From NCBI RefSeq assembly GCF_020921035.1, contig NC_063156.1, positions 5,022,001 through 5,086,000 on the forward strand: a DNA stretch of 64,000 bases. Reading direction: 5' to 3'. Shown here in pieces: positions 37,977-50,600 of the stretch. A model generated the notes under the pieces. That model was given only the letters and a program-made list of their open reading frames with translations. It searched no databases and had not been told where the DNA came from. The first letter of the stretch is position 1; every line of letters begins with the position of its first letter. The DNA comes from Rhodamnia argentea. Taxonomy: Eukaryota > Streptophyta > Magnoliopsida > Myrtales > Myrtaceae. A program made the position numbers and the translations under genes.

Positions 37977-39089
37977 ACCCAAAGGAGTTGTTGTCACTTG
38001 TCAAGCCATGGACAAAGAGAGAGGCTCTTGAGGGGGTTGAGAATTGAGTACTAAGAAATTTGATTTGACCCCCCCAAACCTCACTTCCAACTTTCTTGAT
38101 TCTATTCGATTTTTCCCAGGCGAGGACTCCACATGGGTCATGACTCGATGGCCCCAATTTCCATGCATGTTGATACGTGGACTGGTTTGAGTGGGAAAGA
38201 TCTCCTCGTCCACTTATTGCAACTCACGTCCATGAAGCGGTCCACTTGTGTGGTGGAGAGGAGAGGGTCGAGAGCCCAAGCCACCACTCATTGCACCATC
38301 CCATCCGACTACTACTAATAGAAACATCGCCCTAGGGCCTATTTCTCTTTAGTGAGGTACGAAGTGTAAAAACCAGCCACGACCACTCGATATTTTTTTC
38401 TAGGTGGGATCAGCATGCGACATAATTGCTGAAAAAAAGAGAGAGTAAAAAAAAATTGAAATAAATTTAAAAAAGGTAAGGTAGAGACGGGCGCAACATG
38501 CCATAATGAGGCGATTTGGATTGATAATGTGGCAAACGCGAGCGGCTAGTTTTTTGGGGGGAGCGGGGCCCACGTGGTGATGGGGGTGACCCGCAGGAGG
38601 AACTTGTGATGGGAAGGAGTGCGCTTAGCTGTTAAATCTTTAGGGTACGGATCGCGTCTCGATCTTTAATAGGCCACGATCGATCGATCGTCAGGAGTTT
38701 GAAACGTGTCGAGCGGAGAGAACCTGGAGAAGCTGTTGCTTCCTTTTGTCCAGATGCGGTGCGCGAACAGCGACGTCCCCGGTCAGTCGCGATCTGGACG
38801 CCAAACATTTGAATTCCTCTGCGGCAGCTGGGACGAGAGGGAACGCAATGGGACGCAACACGACGACACGGAGCCGACGGTGTGGCGACGACGTTGAGGA
38901 CGACAGAAAAGACGGCCCCGCGGGTGTGGTACGGGCCGCGTGTTTCCGTTGTTGGACTTTGGACCTGCGCGTAGGCTCGAGGACCGGTCAATCCATCGAG
39001 CCCAAGGCAATTGCTTTGGCTGAGGCTCGTCTCGACGTGCCTTGTTGACTTGCTGTGGCCCACGACGTCATGTCAACTTGACCGGTGGT

Positions 39090-39240
39090 AAATGTTGGCG
39101 AGCAACCGGGCCGGTTCAACCTAAGAACCAGATCAAACCGTTCTTCACTCCAGAACTAGTTCCGTTCCCAGATAAAAAAAATTGGGAATCGACCGGTTCA
39201 ATTCGGCCCGATTCAGAGATCGACCGGTTCGGTTCATAGT
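39090..39240. repeat. CCGGTTC-rich tract
   Basis: The motif CCGGTTC recurs (39108, 39198 and 39222 areas) with related GAACC/GGTTC words. Such tracts occur at the ends of some plant hAT-type elements, but no element boundaries were found. Confidence 0.4.
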
Positions 39241-39293
39241 CTGAAAACTACCTACCCTAAACCGATCATCTATAGTAATTATATATCTATTAA

Positions 39294-39527
39294 GACTCTG
39301 TTTGTTTCTCAAAAAATAAATTATTTGAAAAATATTTTCTTAAAAACAATTGCTTATACAGCTTACAAAAATGTACGGTCGAAAAAATTTCATGTTCTAC
39401 GGAAATATTTAGATATAATTTATTATCGATAAATATTTTTTATTTACTAATTACTTCAAGCAATACAAGCCATTAGTTTTAAAAAAATATTTTTCAAATG
39501 ATTCATTTTTCATTAAACAAATATGTC
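39294..39527. mobile_element. MITE, same family as 12370-12599, opposite orientation
   Basis: About 234 bp. The ends GACTCTGTTTGTTTCTC and, inverted, GACATATTTGTTTAATG pair over ~28 bases. Reverse-complemented, the interior follows the 12370-12599 element (AATTAGT..AT.AAAAATATTT, GTCTAAA.ATTT, TTTTCAAATAATT). Confidence 0.6.
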
Positions 39528-39589
39528 ATCGGAAGAATGAAGTTGTTACGATGTTTGGTGGGACAGTCTTGAAATTTGAATTTTCTAAG

Positions 39590-39970
39590 TTTCTGTCTGA
39601 TTTTTTTTTTTTTCTCCTTTTCAAATTTTGTGGCGGATGAGAATTTTTATGTGATCATGTTACTCTTCAATAGTGGGTGACTTATACCTCACCTGCTCAA
39701 TCAATGTAAGAGAAAACATCCTTTTTTCTATCCTTTTTAATATAACGTGAAAGGAATTTCTACAATAGTTGGCCGACGTGTTCAAATTTGTAGCTCCTAA
39801 ATTTATGTTGAGTTTTTTTTTTTTCTGTTTTTTTTTTCCTTTTTCATCTTTTGGGGTAGATAGGAACTTTATGTTTGATTATTTTACTCCTTCGATGGTG
39901 GAGTACTTATGCCTACTCAACTTGCTCCACCAATGTAATGTGATATGGTTTTTTTTGTCGTTTCCAATTT
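39590..39970 (+). repeat. Diverged tandem duplication (~200-bp unit)
   Basis: The two halves (about 39590-39760 and 39795-39965) share a T-rich run, then GAT..GAA.TTT.TGT..GAT.AT, TACTC.TC.AT.GTGG and CAATGTAA. Identity is moderate. Confidence 0.6.
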
Positions 39971-40333
39971 TATATCTTAAGCTACATATTAAGGCAAGAA
40001 TAAGAAATTATGCTAATATCCCCTTCACTGAATAAGACGGCCTAATACAACAAATAAATCAACTGCTTTTAATCTTCCATGCGAACCCAATTAAGATCAA
40101 ATAACCATCAAAGGGAAATTACTTTTGGAATTCGTCATATCCCCGAGGCCGGCCCCAGCCAGCAAAACACGGTAAAGTAAGGCCAGTGGACGGGCGGCAC
40201 GTGTTGGGCGGATGCGATTGGCTTGTTATGCCTTTGGAGTTGGTCCAACTCCAAACCAACCACAAGGCCACGCGTCCGGCTAATCGCGATCTTGACATTA
40301 ACAAGTCCCAGTCGCCTCCCCCCCCCTCCTCTT

Positions 40334-40352
40334 CTCTCTCTCTCTCTCTCTC
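40334..40352 (+). repeat. (TC)n microsatellite
   Basis: A perfect TC dinucleotide run of about 19 bases after a C-rich stretch. Confidence 0.9.
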
Positions 40353-40830
40353 CCCGCTTGTTTTTTTCTCATCGACGGCTCCAACATCAAAGACTAAAAA
40401 GCTGACAAAATTCGGTACAAAACCAAGAAAAAGGAACCACCTCTGGGCTTTTCCTTTTCCTCCTCCATCGTCGTTCCGTCTGTCCGCGCTTTTGCCCGGT
40501 CGGCGACAAAAGTCCCTCGTGCCGCATTGAAAGTTCCAACCTTCGTTAACAAGGAAAGAAAAAACAACGAAAGATCAAATGATCCATTTTAAAGCTTGCC
40601 ACGCCGAGATGTCCGTGTGTTCTGCTACTTGTTTAGAGGGGGATTGCACCATTGGAGGCGTTGGAACAACAATTTGTGGATCCCCCAACGCGGTGAGCCG
40701 GTATATTGCGTGACAAATGAGTAATTCGATTTTCACAACGTTGATATCACATGTTCACATACGACAAGCTATTTTGAGAATTGAATTTGGTATTTTAGCT
40801 GAACTCATGATGTGAGTTTAAGATGAGAAA

Positions 40831-41218
40831 ATTATCAAAAAAAGTTTTAAATATATTGCAATTCGGCCGCTACAGTCCTAGACCTATCACATACAACAAG
40901 CTATTTTGAGGTTCAACGACCTCGTCAATGGGCGGTGGGGCGAGGTTTGCTCGAGGTCGACGAGGTCACCTCTGGCCGGTTGCCGAGGTCCAGCGAATAG
41001 CTGAAGGAAGAACAAGGAAGGAAAAAGAAAAAGAAGAAAAAAAAAGGAAAACGAAAATAGTTAACAAAAATATAAAAAAAATATATATTATGTTGGCAGA
41101 CATATGACTAAAATTGATTGGATTGACTGAATTGACACACTTACAAATAATTTAGAAATGAATCGACAAAAAAAATTTAGGCGCACAATTACAATATATT
41201 TGAGATTTTTTTGATAAT
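40831..41218. mobile_element. Inverted-repeat element (MITE-like) with GC-rich core
   Basis: ATTATCAAAAAAAGTTTTAA at 40831 continues into TATATTGCAATT. It is mirrored at 41186-41218 (AATTACAATATATTTGAG, TTTTTTTGATAAT). The ~390 bp contain a GC-rich core with repeated CGAGGT (40910-41000). Confidence 0.55.
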
Positions 41219-41550
41219 TTTTTCCGATATACGTCAATGAAATCCGAAGGAAATGACGAGGAAAATAATCAAAATTCAACAACTTTGGCCATCTAACTTG
41301 TTCACATTTGTACATCTCCACCTGCAATGGCCTGAGTGGCCGAACCCCCACGAGCTTTTCTTTCTGATGCAAGTCATCATCCCTTTGCCTTCCTCATTCT
41401 TTGGTCATCTAACTTCATACTCCTCGCTTTTTGACTCCTTTTTTCTTAATTTCGTCTCTCTGTCGCCGCGAATTGCGCGGTCCACCAAAAAGATTTTTCC
41501 GTACTTATAACTCTCGCCAAGACTCTCGCCTTCCCTCATCGCTCCACGTC

Positions 41551-41583
41551 GTCTTCTTCTTCTTCTTCTCCTCCTCCTCCTCC
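41551..41583 (+). repeat. (TCT)n/(CTC)n microsatellite in the 5' leader of the glycosyltransferase gene
   Basis: Pyrimidine triplet runs CTTCTTCTT and CTCCTCCTCC lie 70-100 bases before the ATG at 41652, a common feature of plant leaders. Confidence 0.85.
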
Positions 41584-41651
41584 GCCTTCGTCGGAGCCGC
41601 CGTCTTCTTCCTTAAATCAACGAAACGAGAACCCTAGCTTACGCCCTGCAA

Positions 41652-44503
41652 ATGCAACTCCTGAAGATCCTGAAGACGTCCATCAAGCATTCTCTCTCCC
41701 CCTCTCGCCTCATCAACCTCATCCTCATCCCCTCCTCCCTCTACATCCTCTACCTCCTCCTCTCTCTCCTCCTCAACAACCACCATCCCCGACTCGATTT
41801 GTATTCCGGCGATCCCGCCGCCTCGACCTCTCCTCCTCCTCCTCCTCCTCCGCTCTCTCTCGACCACCTCGTCTTCGGCATCGCCTCCAACAAGAACTCC
41901 TTCCCCCGCCGCCGGCATTACATCGCACAATGGTGGCGGCCCGGCCTCACCCGCGGCTTCGTCTTCCTCGATGCTCCCGTCCCCTCTTCCTCCGGAGGCA
42001 ACGACACCCGCCTCCTCCCCCTCCTCCCTCCCATCCGCATCTCCGAGGACACTTCCGGGTTCAGCTACACCAACCGCAACGGCCTCCGCTCCGCCATCCG
42101 CGTGGCCCGCGTCGTGGTGGAGACGGTGGCGATGAACTTGACGGACGTGAGGTGGTTCGTGTTCGGGGACGACGACACGGTGTTCTTCCCCGATAACCTG
42201 GTGAAGACGTTGTCCAAGTACGACGACGGGCTGTGGTACTACGTCGGGAGCAACTCGGAGGTGTATGAGCAGAACAGGGTGTTCTCGTTTGGGATGGGTT
42301 TCGGAGGGGCCGGGTTCGCCATCAGCCGTCCGCTCGCCAAGGTACTGGCCAAGGGGTTGGACGGTTGCATGGAGCGGTACGCGCAAGCTTACGGCAGCGA
42401 CTCGAGGGTCTACGCCTGCTTGACCGAGCTCGGTGTCGGGTTGACGCGCGAGCCCGGGTTTCATCAGGTATACATCTTCGTTCATGTTAGATTCGATCTC
42501 GTGTACATTTTGAAAGGAAATATCAAATCCAAAACGTCGATTTGATCCAACTACAAAATGATAATGTTAATCCGACGACGAATCAATAGGAAGTTAAATA
42601 TCTGTTCTAAATTACAAAAAGATAAGATGACCAAATTATTCAATCTTATTATCTAACTAACTCTAACTATTGATTAAGAAGTTCGTTTTTGTCAATTAAA
42701 ATGGTGATTAAATTTGATCAATTACCCGGTTTAAGATCTACACTTGCGCGAACAGATACTCTCAATGTGTACTACAATCCACAAATTTGATTTTTACCAT
42801 GATCTAACCATGACACCTTCCCCACGTTCAAAATATATAGTAACAAATCCTAACACTACTCCAACCCACTACTTAATTACCAATTTTTTTTTTTTTGGCT
42901 TGCACTTAAATTACCAACTTTGCAAAGTCATTTTTTCACAAAATTTCCATTATGTTTTTATGTTCATCAATTTTCCTAGTGTTTTGCATTTTGGCAGTGT
43001 GTAATGTGGGCATTGGTGGTAATACTAATATATGTCCATGTCAAAGAATATAGTTATGTCTACGCGATAAAACACAAAGAAAACACGAAAAACGTTATAT
43101 AAAATTTCATAAACTTGCAAATCACATGATTGAAGAAGTTAGTGGGGTATTTCATGGGCTCGAAATCTATTCGTTAAAATGAAATTCTTTATTATTTAAA
43201 ATATAGTCGATTAGTTACTATTTTAAAACAAGAATCGGATGCATTGCTTTATCAATTAATTGAGTGTATCAATCCTAATAATTCTGGCATTATTCCCATT
43301 AAAAATTAAATTGTTCTAGTAAATTATTTTAATATTGATATAGACAAGTTTCTTTTTTGTCTTAAACGGTCCCTTAAGCCACAGCTTTGTTCTGTTCTTC
43401 TTCATCTTATTCTCTGTTTCATGAGGCTGATTATTTTCCCCCAAAACAGTTCGACGTCCGGGGCGACGCCTTCGGATTACTCGCGGCTCACCCGCTCGCT
43501 CCGTTGTCATCCCTCCACCACATCGACCACACCGACCCGATCTTCCCCAACATGACCCGACCCGAAGCCATGCAACACCTCTTCAGAGCCGCCCAAATCG
43601 ACTCCCAGCGGCTCCTCCAGCAGTCGGTCTGCTACGACACTTCGTCCTCGTGGACGGTCTCGGTCTCGTGGGGCTACGCGGTCCAGGTCTTCCCTCGCCA
43701 CTTGCTTATGACAGAGGCGGTTCGAGTGCGGGAGACGTTCAGTCAATGGAAGAAGGGAAGCGTGCTCGCGAGGTCGTACGGGTTCAACACCAGGGAGGTC
43801 GAGCCCGACCCGTGTGAGCGACCCACCGTGTTCTTCATGAGCGGCGTGGCTTCGAGGAAGGATTGGATCAAGAGCGCTTACAAGAAACACGACGATGGCG
43901 ACTGCTTGAGCGACATGGCTTCGCCGAGGAAGATCGAGGAAGTGAGGGTGTACTCTCGCAAGCTCGATCTTGATATCAAACAGGTACCTTCTTTTAGCAA
44001 TGACACCGAAATTTTTTGCTTTATTTCTAAAAGTGATCGGGCGGACGGTAAATGATTATTTAAGTAGGCGGTCATATCCATAACACGCAATTAGAAACCG
44101 ACTAATTTGGAAGGCAAAGGTGTCGAATCGCTCGAGCTCGATTTGATATGTCACGAATTCTAGTATCATGTCGAGTTCAAACTAGTGTTCAAGTTCAATG
44201 GCAAGAGCTGAAGCTTAGCTTGAGCTCGGTTTCGAATTTGCTCTGTTGAACACGACTTGTGTCCTAGTGAAATCTAACTTGTAGATAACTTTTATCAGGT
44301 TGAGCCCCATTTCGAGTCAACCGTGCTCAATTACATCCCTCATGAATGGCATTAGAACACTGACACTTCCGTTCCTTGTCACTTCTCAGTTGCAGGCTCC
44401 GAGACGGCACTGCTGCGATGTTTTGCCTTCCTCCATTGGCAAAGTGATGGAGATTGCCATCAGAGAGTGCGGCGAAGAAGAATCGATCTTCATGCGTCAG
44501 TAG
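41652..44503 (+). CDS. DUF604 / Fringe-like GT31 glycosyltransferase, type II membrane protein
   Basis: There are three exons: 41652-42467, 43450-43983 and 44396-44503, with CAG|GTATAC, AACAG|TTCGAC, CAG|GTACC and TTGCAG|GCTCC junctions. They give 485 residues in one frame. A short cytosolic N-terminus precedes one membrane anchor at ~20-42 (LINLILIPSSLYILYLLLSL), then a proline-rich stem. The catalytic part has LVFGIASN, RRHYIAQWW, RWFVFGDDDTVFF (the DxD-type metal/nucleotide-sugar motif near residues 172-176), YYVGSNSEV, FGMGFGGAGFAIS and LTELGVGLT. Exon 2 has the DUF604 block (HIDHTDPIFPNMTR, VSVSWGYAVQVFPR). Golgi lumen location follows from topology. Donor and acceptor sugars are unknown. 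Confidence 0.95.
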
Positions 44504-45584
44504 GGTAGCATACGCCATCCTTTTTCTTCAGCTAATTTTACGAGCTGATCGTTTCACTACAGTGTACATATTTTCCCTCAATCCATACTACAGCCATACT
44601 GAAGATTACTGAAGTGCCAGGCTCTTTCTGCTTAATTAATTCTTATTACTGTCCTCATCAAACCAACACGGTATGGAAGGCAAATCATAAAAATTATTTT
44701 TTTGAATTGGCAATCTGTGACCTGGCCATTCATCCAGTAAACTTCATGCTGATCAATGAATTTTCTAGGCTAGTTTGACATCACTGGCCTCCTGCAGCAA
44801 TTATTACTCTGATGTAGAAAAATGCAGGTCCTTGCAGAAACTTATGTGGTACAAACTGATCATTGGTCTGATTGGACCCTAGTTAATCCACTTCTTGAGA
44901 GATGGGATCTGGGAAAACCAAATTGCAATACATTCTCCATGATAGACACGCTACCTTAAGCGCAAATCTAGCTTTATTGAATGTTTAGAAGAAGTTCTAA
45001 AACTGGATAACAGTCAGCTGTGATTCTTGCCTGATGGGGGTTGGGGGCTTTGCTATAGAATTGACTCTAGTAAGTCTTTGGATGAATATGAGAAACTGAC
45101 TTTAAAAATTAGGCATGCCAAACAGGATTATGAGTACAAGAACTCTCAAGCAAGCTTGCCACTTTTTCATGGAAATGAAAGGTGATATTGTGTGAGGTTG
45201 CTGTCTCACGGTAGCCCTCCACTGATTACATGGAAGCTTGTTTTACCAAAACATCCAAAAAATTCCTTGTTCCAGTGTCTAGCTGTCGATGACGAGCATA
45301 ATAATTGGTAGGTAACTGTAATGTAATTTCTAATAGATGAAGTATTGTTGAACAGCTCAGCTTGTTCAAAATTGTCCGATGAGAACACAAATTCTCTATT
45401 AGATTACAACAGATGATGAAGGAATGCTATCACAAGCTTTTCTCTAGATATGGTGAAGATGAGGAATATATTGCTTATTTAAGGTCGCCGTGCCTACTGG
45501 TTTTGCTGCTATGGTCATTTCGCTGCTTTTGTCCCTTAACCAGGTTCATACCACCTTCTAGTCTCTAATGGAGAAAAGTGCAGT
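44504..45584. other. Intergenic between the glycosyltransferase gene and the CRK cluster
   Basis: No gene recognised. It should contain the glycosyltransferase 3' UTR and, towards 45500, the former promoter of the decayed CRK. Confidence 0.55.
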
Positions 45585-48500
45585 ATGTGCTCTTTGCCTT
45601 CTTTTGTCTTGTCCCTTGTTGAATTTTTCGGTCCTAGTAAGGCTCGGCTCGGACCCATCAGCTCTTGCAATACTGCGTATACTTTCGCTCCGGGTAGTGC
45701 TTTTGAACTAAATTTGAGTCATACTCTCCTTTCACTTGCAGCAAATGGTTCCGGTAGTGGCCTCGTTGCTGCTGCTATTGGTGAAGACCCTAATTTGGTA
45801 TATGGCCTAATAGAGTGTAGAGCTTATATGAACCAGGGAATATGTCAAACGTGCTCTGATACCGTGGCCTGTCCTGTCCCAACCAAAAGGAAGCTTTCGC
45901 CATGTACGAAGCTTGTTCATTGCAGTATTCATATCAGCGCTTCTTCTCAACCGCGGATGGTAGTCTTAGATTGGTGCTGTGTAATGCTGGCGACGTAAGT
46001 TGATGGGAAGAAAAGAGTGGTCTGATGGTCTATGCTACCAGCCTGTCAGGCGAAGTCGAAGAAGCGTTATCCATAGAAAGCAACTTGAAGAAAAAGCATA
46101 GCAGTGTTTCCTCTGTTGTGCAACCACCTGGAGAATCAAACACCCTAGATAAGCAGAAGCTTCTATGTCTGGAAAGCTGTTGTCTTTGCGTGCTTGCGAA
46201 ACCTTGCTGATTGCATTCCAGCCTCATGTCCTGGAAAACAGGGTCTTAGGATGTTAGTTCTCAGTTGCTGTCTCTCATACGAGATATGTCCATTTCCTTT
46301 GTATTATTTGCCATCACCATGATAGCTTACTCCTTCTCCACGTCCGTCGCCTTTGAGAAGCTGTCATGGTGAGTGGAATATTCTCCTGGCCATAACAATA
46401 GCCACTTGCAGCAGATTGCTCTAAGGAATGCATCTCACCGTGATTATATTTCTTTCCGTAACTGGGGAGTTAGTCATATTTCTTGAACAGCATTTCATAT
46501 ATCTAGGCACGAAGTACTTATCGAATTTCCCAGTAAAAATGTAAGCGAAGCGATATGCTCATTCAATGAGGTGGTTGGAACTTGTTTCAGGTTATGAAGC
46601 TTCACAACATTACACGTTAATAGTTATCGAATGTGGTCTAGGAAAAATAGTGTGCAATAAATTAGGATAGTAAGAAAGATTCTTCGGAAAAAGTTCACAT
46701 ATTTATTTCACGTTCGCCTGCCGTATATTGCTGAAATAAATTTATTCTTAGATAACCGTGACCAAATTTCTTTCAAATGGAAGACCTGTGAATGCCTGAC
46801 CGACTGCTTCAAGCTTGAGAAACCAAAGCAATTACCAAATAGTATACTTGATCATGCAAGAAGTGACAGTAAAACAATCATTATTGCTGTGGTCATTCCT
46901 GGTGCTGCTGCAGTGGCAGTCATATTCATGCTCTTTAATTACATCCTTCGGAGAAGATATTCGGCAATCTTGCTTGGTAATCACTACATTCTTAGAACCA
47001 AAAATCACTCAAAATGGCATAAAAAGTTTTAAGCTTTTAGGGATTTTGTCCATTCCAAGCCTCTTGTAGAGAGTGGATGCCAATAGTCAGCTCGAACTTC
47101 ATCCAAATACTTTAGCTTGTTGTGATTCAGATTGTGGTCATGACTATCACGATAGCAGTGAAAGCACAACATTGCTTTTCATCAGTTTAAGAACACTTGG
47201 GGCTGCAATGGACGACTTTAGTAATGACCATAAGCTTGGACAAGGTGGTTTTGCTTCTGTCAACAAGGTACTCCTTACTCTCTGCCTAGCTAAGGAGTAT
47301 TCATTCTATTCATTCCAAATGATGCCATCGGAATGCGACTTTCAGGGTAGATTGCCTGACGGACAAGAAATAGCTGTTAAAAGGCTATCAAGTACCTTAA
47401 GGCAAGGCTTGGAAGAGCTGAAAACAGAAATTTTGGTGGTTGCCAAAGTGCTGCGTCGAAACCTTGTGAGGTTGTTAGGCCTTCTGCTTGGAAGAAGGGG
47501 AGAAACTTCTTGTCTACAGTTTGTCTAATGGTAGCTTGGACAAATTTTTATTCGGTAAGAACCCTTTCAATGAGAGTCCTATATCATGGAAGGTTACTGT
47601 TCTTTTGATTATGCATGAATATATGAAGGCCAATGCAAAAGAATCTTCCGTTCTCCTTTTGAGCTACCAATGTGCGTCCTGTTGTTTCACACTGATAGTT
47701 AATAGTGAGCGCTTGATGCAGATCACTGCAAACGGTTTAATTTAGAATGGGAGGCTTGCACTGGTCAATCTGGTAAATGTGGAGGAGGATCAATTATTCA
47801 TCCTGGGAGTGGACTGCATGCAGTGTTTCTTTTGTCAGCCATTTCCCTGGTCAATCTGGGGGCTGTGTGATTGCTCTATGTTCTAATGCACCATAATAGA
47901 ACCTCACTGAAAATTATGAAATTCTACGTGTGGCGCCTGTTCTCACCTATTTATGTACGTTAAATGTACTAAATTTGGACAACGGTGCCACAGCTTTCCT
48001 GCAGAAACTCTTGCCTTTTCTGGCAAGAAACTTATCTCTCTTTCTGGCAAGCACAGCAGCATTTCCAGACTAAAACAAGCCTTGGGTATCTGCTATCAAT
48101 TGGATTTGTGAGTTGTTTTATGTGGACCAGGGCAAGTGATGATTAAATTATCTTAATGTTTGATTGGGCGGATACAAGATAACTTGCTTAATCCGATCTT
48201 CATTCATCTCAGAAGGACCACTAGTAGCTGGAATAATCTATTTATGCTTGTGGATTCACTACAAGAACAACACCATTCCCTGTACGTTCTGTCATGCAAA
48301 CGCTAGTCGTGAATCCATCAAGAACACTAGCTAAGATACAATCTGAGTTTGGTCACATGAGCCACTGGGACTATCAGATATTCTTACTCTAGTCTATGTT
48401 TGTATATATAGGGCAAACTCTAAGGATCTGGATTAAGACAAAAATATGTAACAATCTCGATAGGATTGGGTTCATATCTTGACTTCTAATTTTTCTTGAA

Positions 48501-49640
48501 AGTCTCAGACGCTATGTTACCGGCCAAAGACCCTGTTCGAGCCTCCAAAACCTCAACTTTCTCTCTATTTGTTTGCAGAACATGTCCATGAATGCCGAAG
48601 TTTTCTTGTTCCTTTAGGTTTTAAGTTACAATGTACTGCCTTACCGGAGACCACAGCGTACCGAGTAGTTTACCACAGCAATACACCATGGATATGGGAT
48701 GCGTCATTTTGGGCAATGGTAGTTTTCAGGAGCATCTTTAAAATTGCCAAATGCTCAAGTTTATACTTCTCTTTGATACAGACTAGTCATCCTTACATGT
48801 TAAAGCTAATATAAATTTCTGTCATATGATTTAAGAATAGAACATTAGGCCGGCCAAGCAGCTTTATATCAAAGGACTTTCCTGCGAGTTTTATACTTTA
48901 TTGTGGAAACGATAGGGTCCTGCTGTACAGGTCTTCCTCCAAACTATTATATTGACTTTGAATAACTGTGAGACATTAGTCATTGAAATTTTCTCTATAA
49001 ATTCGTACTCCTTTCCCACTTCCTGTTTAATCCCATCACAATTGATGTCTATGCAAAGCTTTTGGACAATTATTTGCACATCTGTATATGCACGTCTAAA
49101 ATTACTGCTAAATTGTGATCTTGTGTTTACGTTAACTGATATTATGTTTACGTTAACCAACTTCTCGATTCTTGTATCATATCAATGGCATGAAGTGGAC
49201 ATATGGCATCAGAATATGTTGAGAATGGACATTTCTCCCAAAAAGCTGGCATCTATAACTTTGGCGCTCTTGTGTTGGAGATTCTGACTGGCGGAAAAAA
49301 CTCAAGCTTCAGTAATCCAATAAATCTTCCAAACCATGTAAACATTACAGCAGTCACTTTCTGAAATTCTAGTGTTTTGTCGACATTTCAGTGCATTTAA
49401 CCTTCGTCTACCTGTCACAGGTATGGAATCATTGGAACAATGGAACAACTTCAAAAATGATAGATTCCACCTTGGGCAAAGAATGGCCGAGAGATGGAAG
49501 TACTGAAATGCATCAAAGGATGGCGGTTGCAAATGGAAAAATGTGGAGGAGAATCAATCTTCATGCATCTTGCAAGCGAACTATAAACTACGTCTTTCTT
49601 TTGTCAGCCGTTGCCTGGATGGTTTGGTAGTTGTGTGATT
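45585..49640 (+). pseudogene. Cysteine-rich receptor-like kinase (CRK/DUF26) pseudogene lacking the catalytic-loop exon
   Basis: Order of remnants: the first Gnk2/DUF26 domain at 45640-45990 (GEDPNLVYGLIECRAY, CQTC) with lost frame; the end of the second domain at ~46180-46315; the membrane segment at ~46850-46970 (IIIAVVIPGAAAVAVIF); kinase start at 47070-47268 (SLRTLGAAMDDF, LGQGGFASVNK); the VAVK-type lysine region at 47346-47560 (IAVKRLSS), with a frameshift. The exon that should hold HRDLK and DFG is absent. The APEY region (decayed) is at 49197-49338 and part of the last exon at 49423-49510. Compared with the intact neighbour it has stops, frameshifts and a missing exon 5. It may be two fused partial copies. 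Confidence 0.85.
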
Positions 49641-50600
49641 GCATGCAGTCTAATACTTGATGACAGAATCAAACTAAAAATTCCACATATCGCACCTGTT
49701 CTGGCACTCAACTTACCGGCTAACATCTGCTATCTATTGTATTTGTTATCTTCGGGTAACCAGGGAAAGTGGTGATATAGGTATCTTAACGTTTAGTGTC
49801 CAATACAAGACAGCTTGATTCGCCAATGCCTTCCTTTCATCTCAATAGGGCCATCATTAAAAACACACGCACGTCATACACTGCAAGGGAATAACCATCC
49901 CTTGTACAGTCTAAGTACGAACGCCAATTGTGAATCCATCAAGAACACTGGCTAAGATGAGATCGAGTTTGGTCGCACGAGCCACAAGAGATTGATATCC
50001 TTACTCTGATATATATTTCTATGGTGCAAACTGAGAATCTCGGTTGCGCCTTTCTTTTATCAGCCATTCCTTTTCAATCTCTGCTACTAGGAAAATTCCA
50101 AGACAAATTTCATCCGACTCTGACCCTGTTCGAGTCGCCAAACCTTAACTTAATCTTGGCTCAAGCAGCTGAAGAACTTGCTTCGTAAGTTCTCCGTTGA
50201 ACATGTCCCAATGTCAAGACTTCCTTATTCCTTTAGATTTTAAGATACAACGTACTGCTTTCCGGAGATCACTGGGTACCAAATGGCTGCATAGTAATGC
50301 ACCAAGGATTTGCGGTGCAATATATTGAGCAACGGTAGCTTTCAGGGAAATCTAAACAATGAATAGATGGTGAAATTAATGCTTCTCTGATCCAGACTAT
50401 TCATCCTTATATGTCAGAAGCTAATCAAGTTGCTTGAAAAGAAAATGACTGAACAAATAAAAAATGGGGCCGGCCAAGCAGCATTATATCAGGACTCTTT
50501 CCAGCAAGTTTTGTACTATATTGGGGAACTGACTAGGACCTGTTATGCCGGTCTTCCTCGAAATATAAGCTATTATATTGTCGATTCATCCGCTAGCGAA
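47760..50600 (+). repeat. Diverged tandem duplication of non-coding CRK flank
   Basis: Three separate blocks recur in the same order 1.6-1.75 kb apart: 47780-47960 with 49535-49720 (TTTCTTTTGTCAGCC); 48565-48760 with 50195-50370 (TTCCTTTAG.TTTTAAG); 48845-48960 with 50465-50590 (GGCCGGCCAAGCAGC). The unit probably derives from the 3' end of a CRK gene. No other gene is visible at 49640-50960. Confidence 0.75.

Larger units (their letters stand above)
36600..41550. other. Gene-poor, repeat-rich region between BBX and glycosyltransferase genes
   Basis: About 5 kb with no convincing gene. Open frames at 38630-39060 sit in GC-rich sequence but show no known domain. Separate repeats inside are listed individually. 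Confidence 0.6.

Noticed and set aside
38632-39063. 143-residue open frame on the minus strand and overlapping plus-strand frames
   Set aside because: GC-rich sequence gives long frames in several phases. No domain, no splice context, no start-site support.
41634-42485. 283-residue frame opposite the glycosyltransferase exon
   Set aside because: Mirror frame of a GC-rich exon. Acidic and Val/Gly-rich without domains. The plus strand has the conserved DUF604/GT31 motifs.
45585-45998. A functional secreted DUF26 (plasmodesmata-located or antifungal Gnk2-like) protein
   Set aside because: The frame is lost before the full second cysteine motif, and membrane and kinase remnants follow, so it is a decayed CRK.
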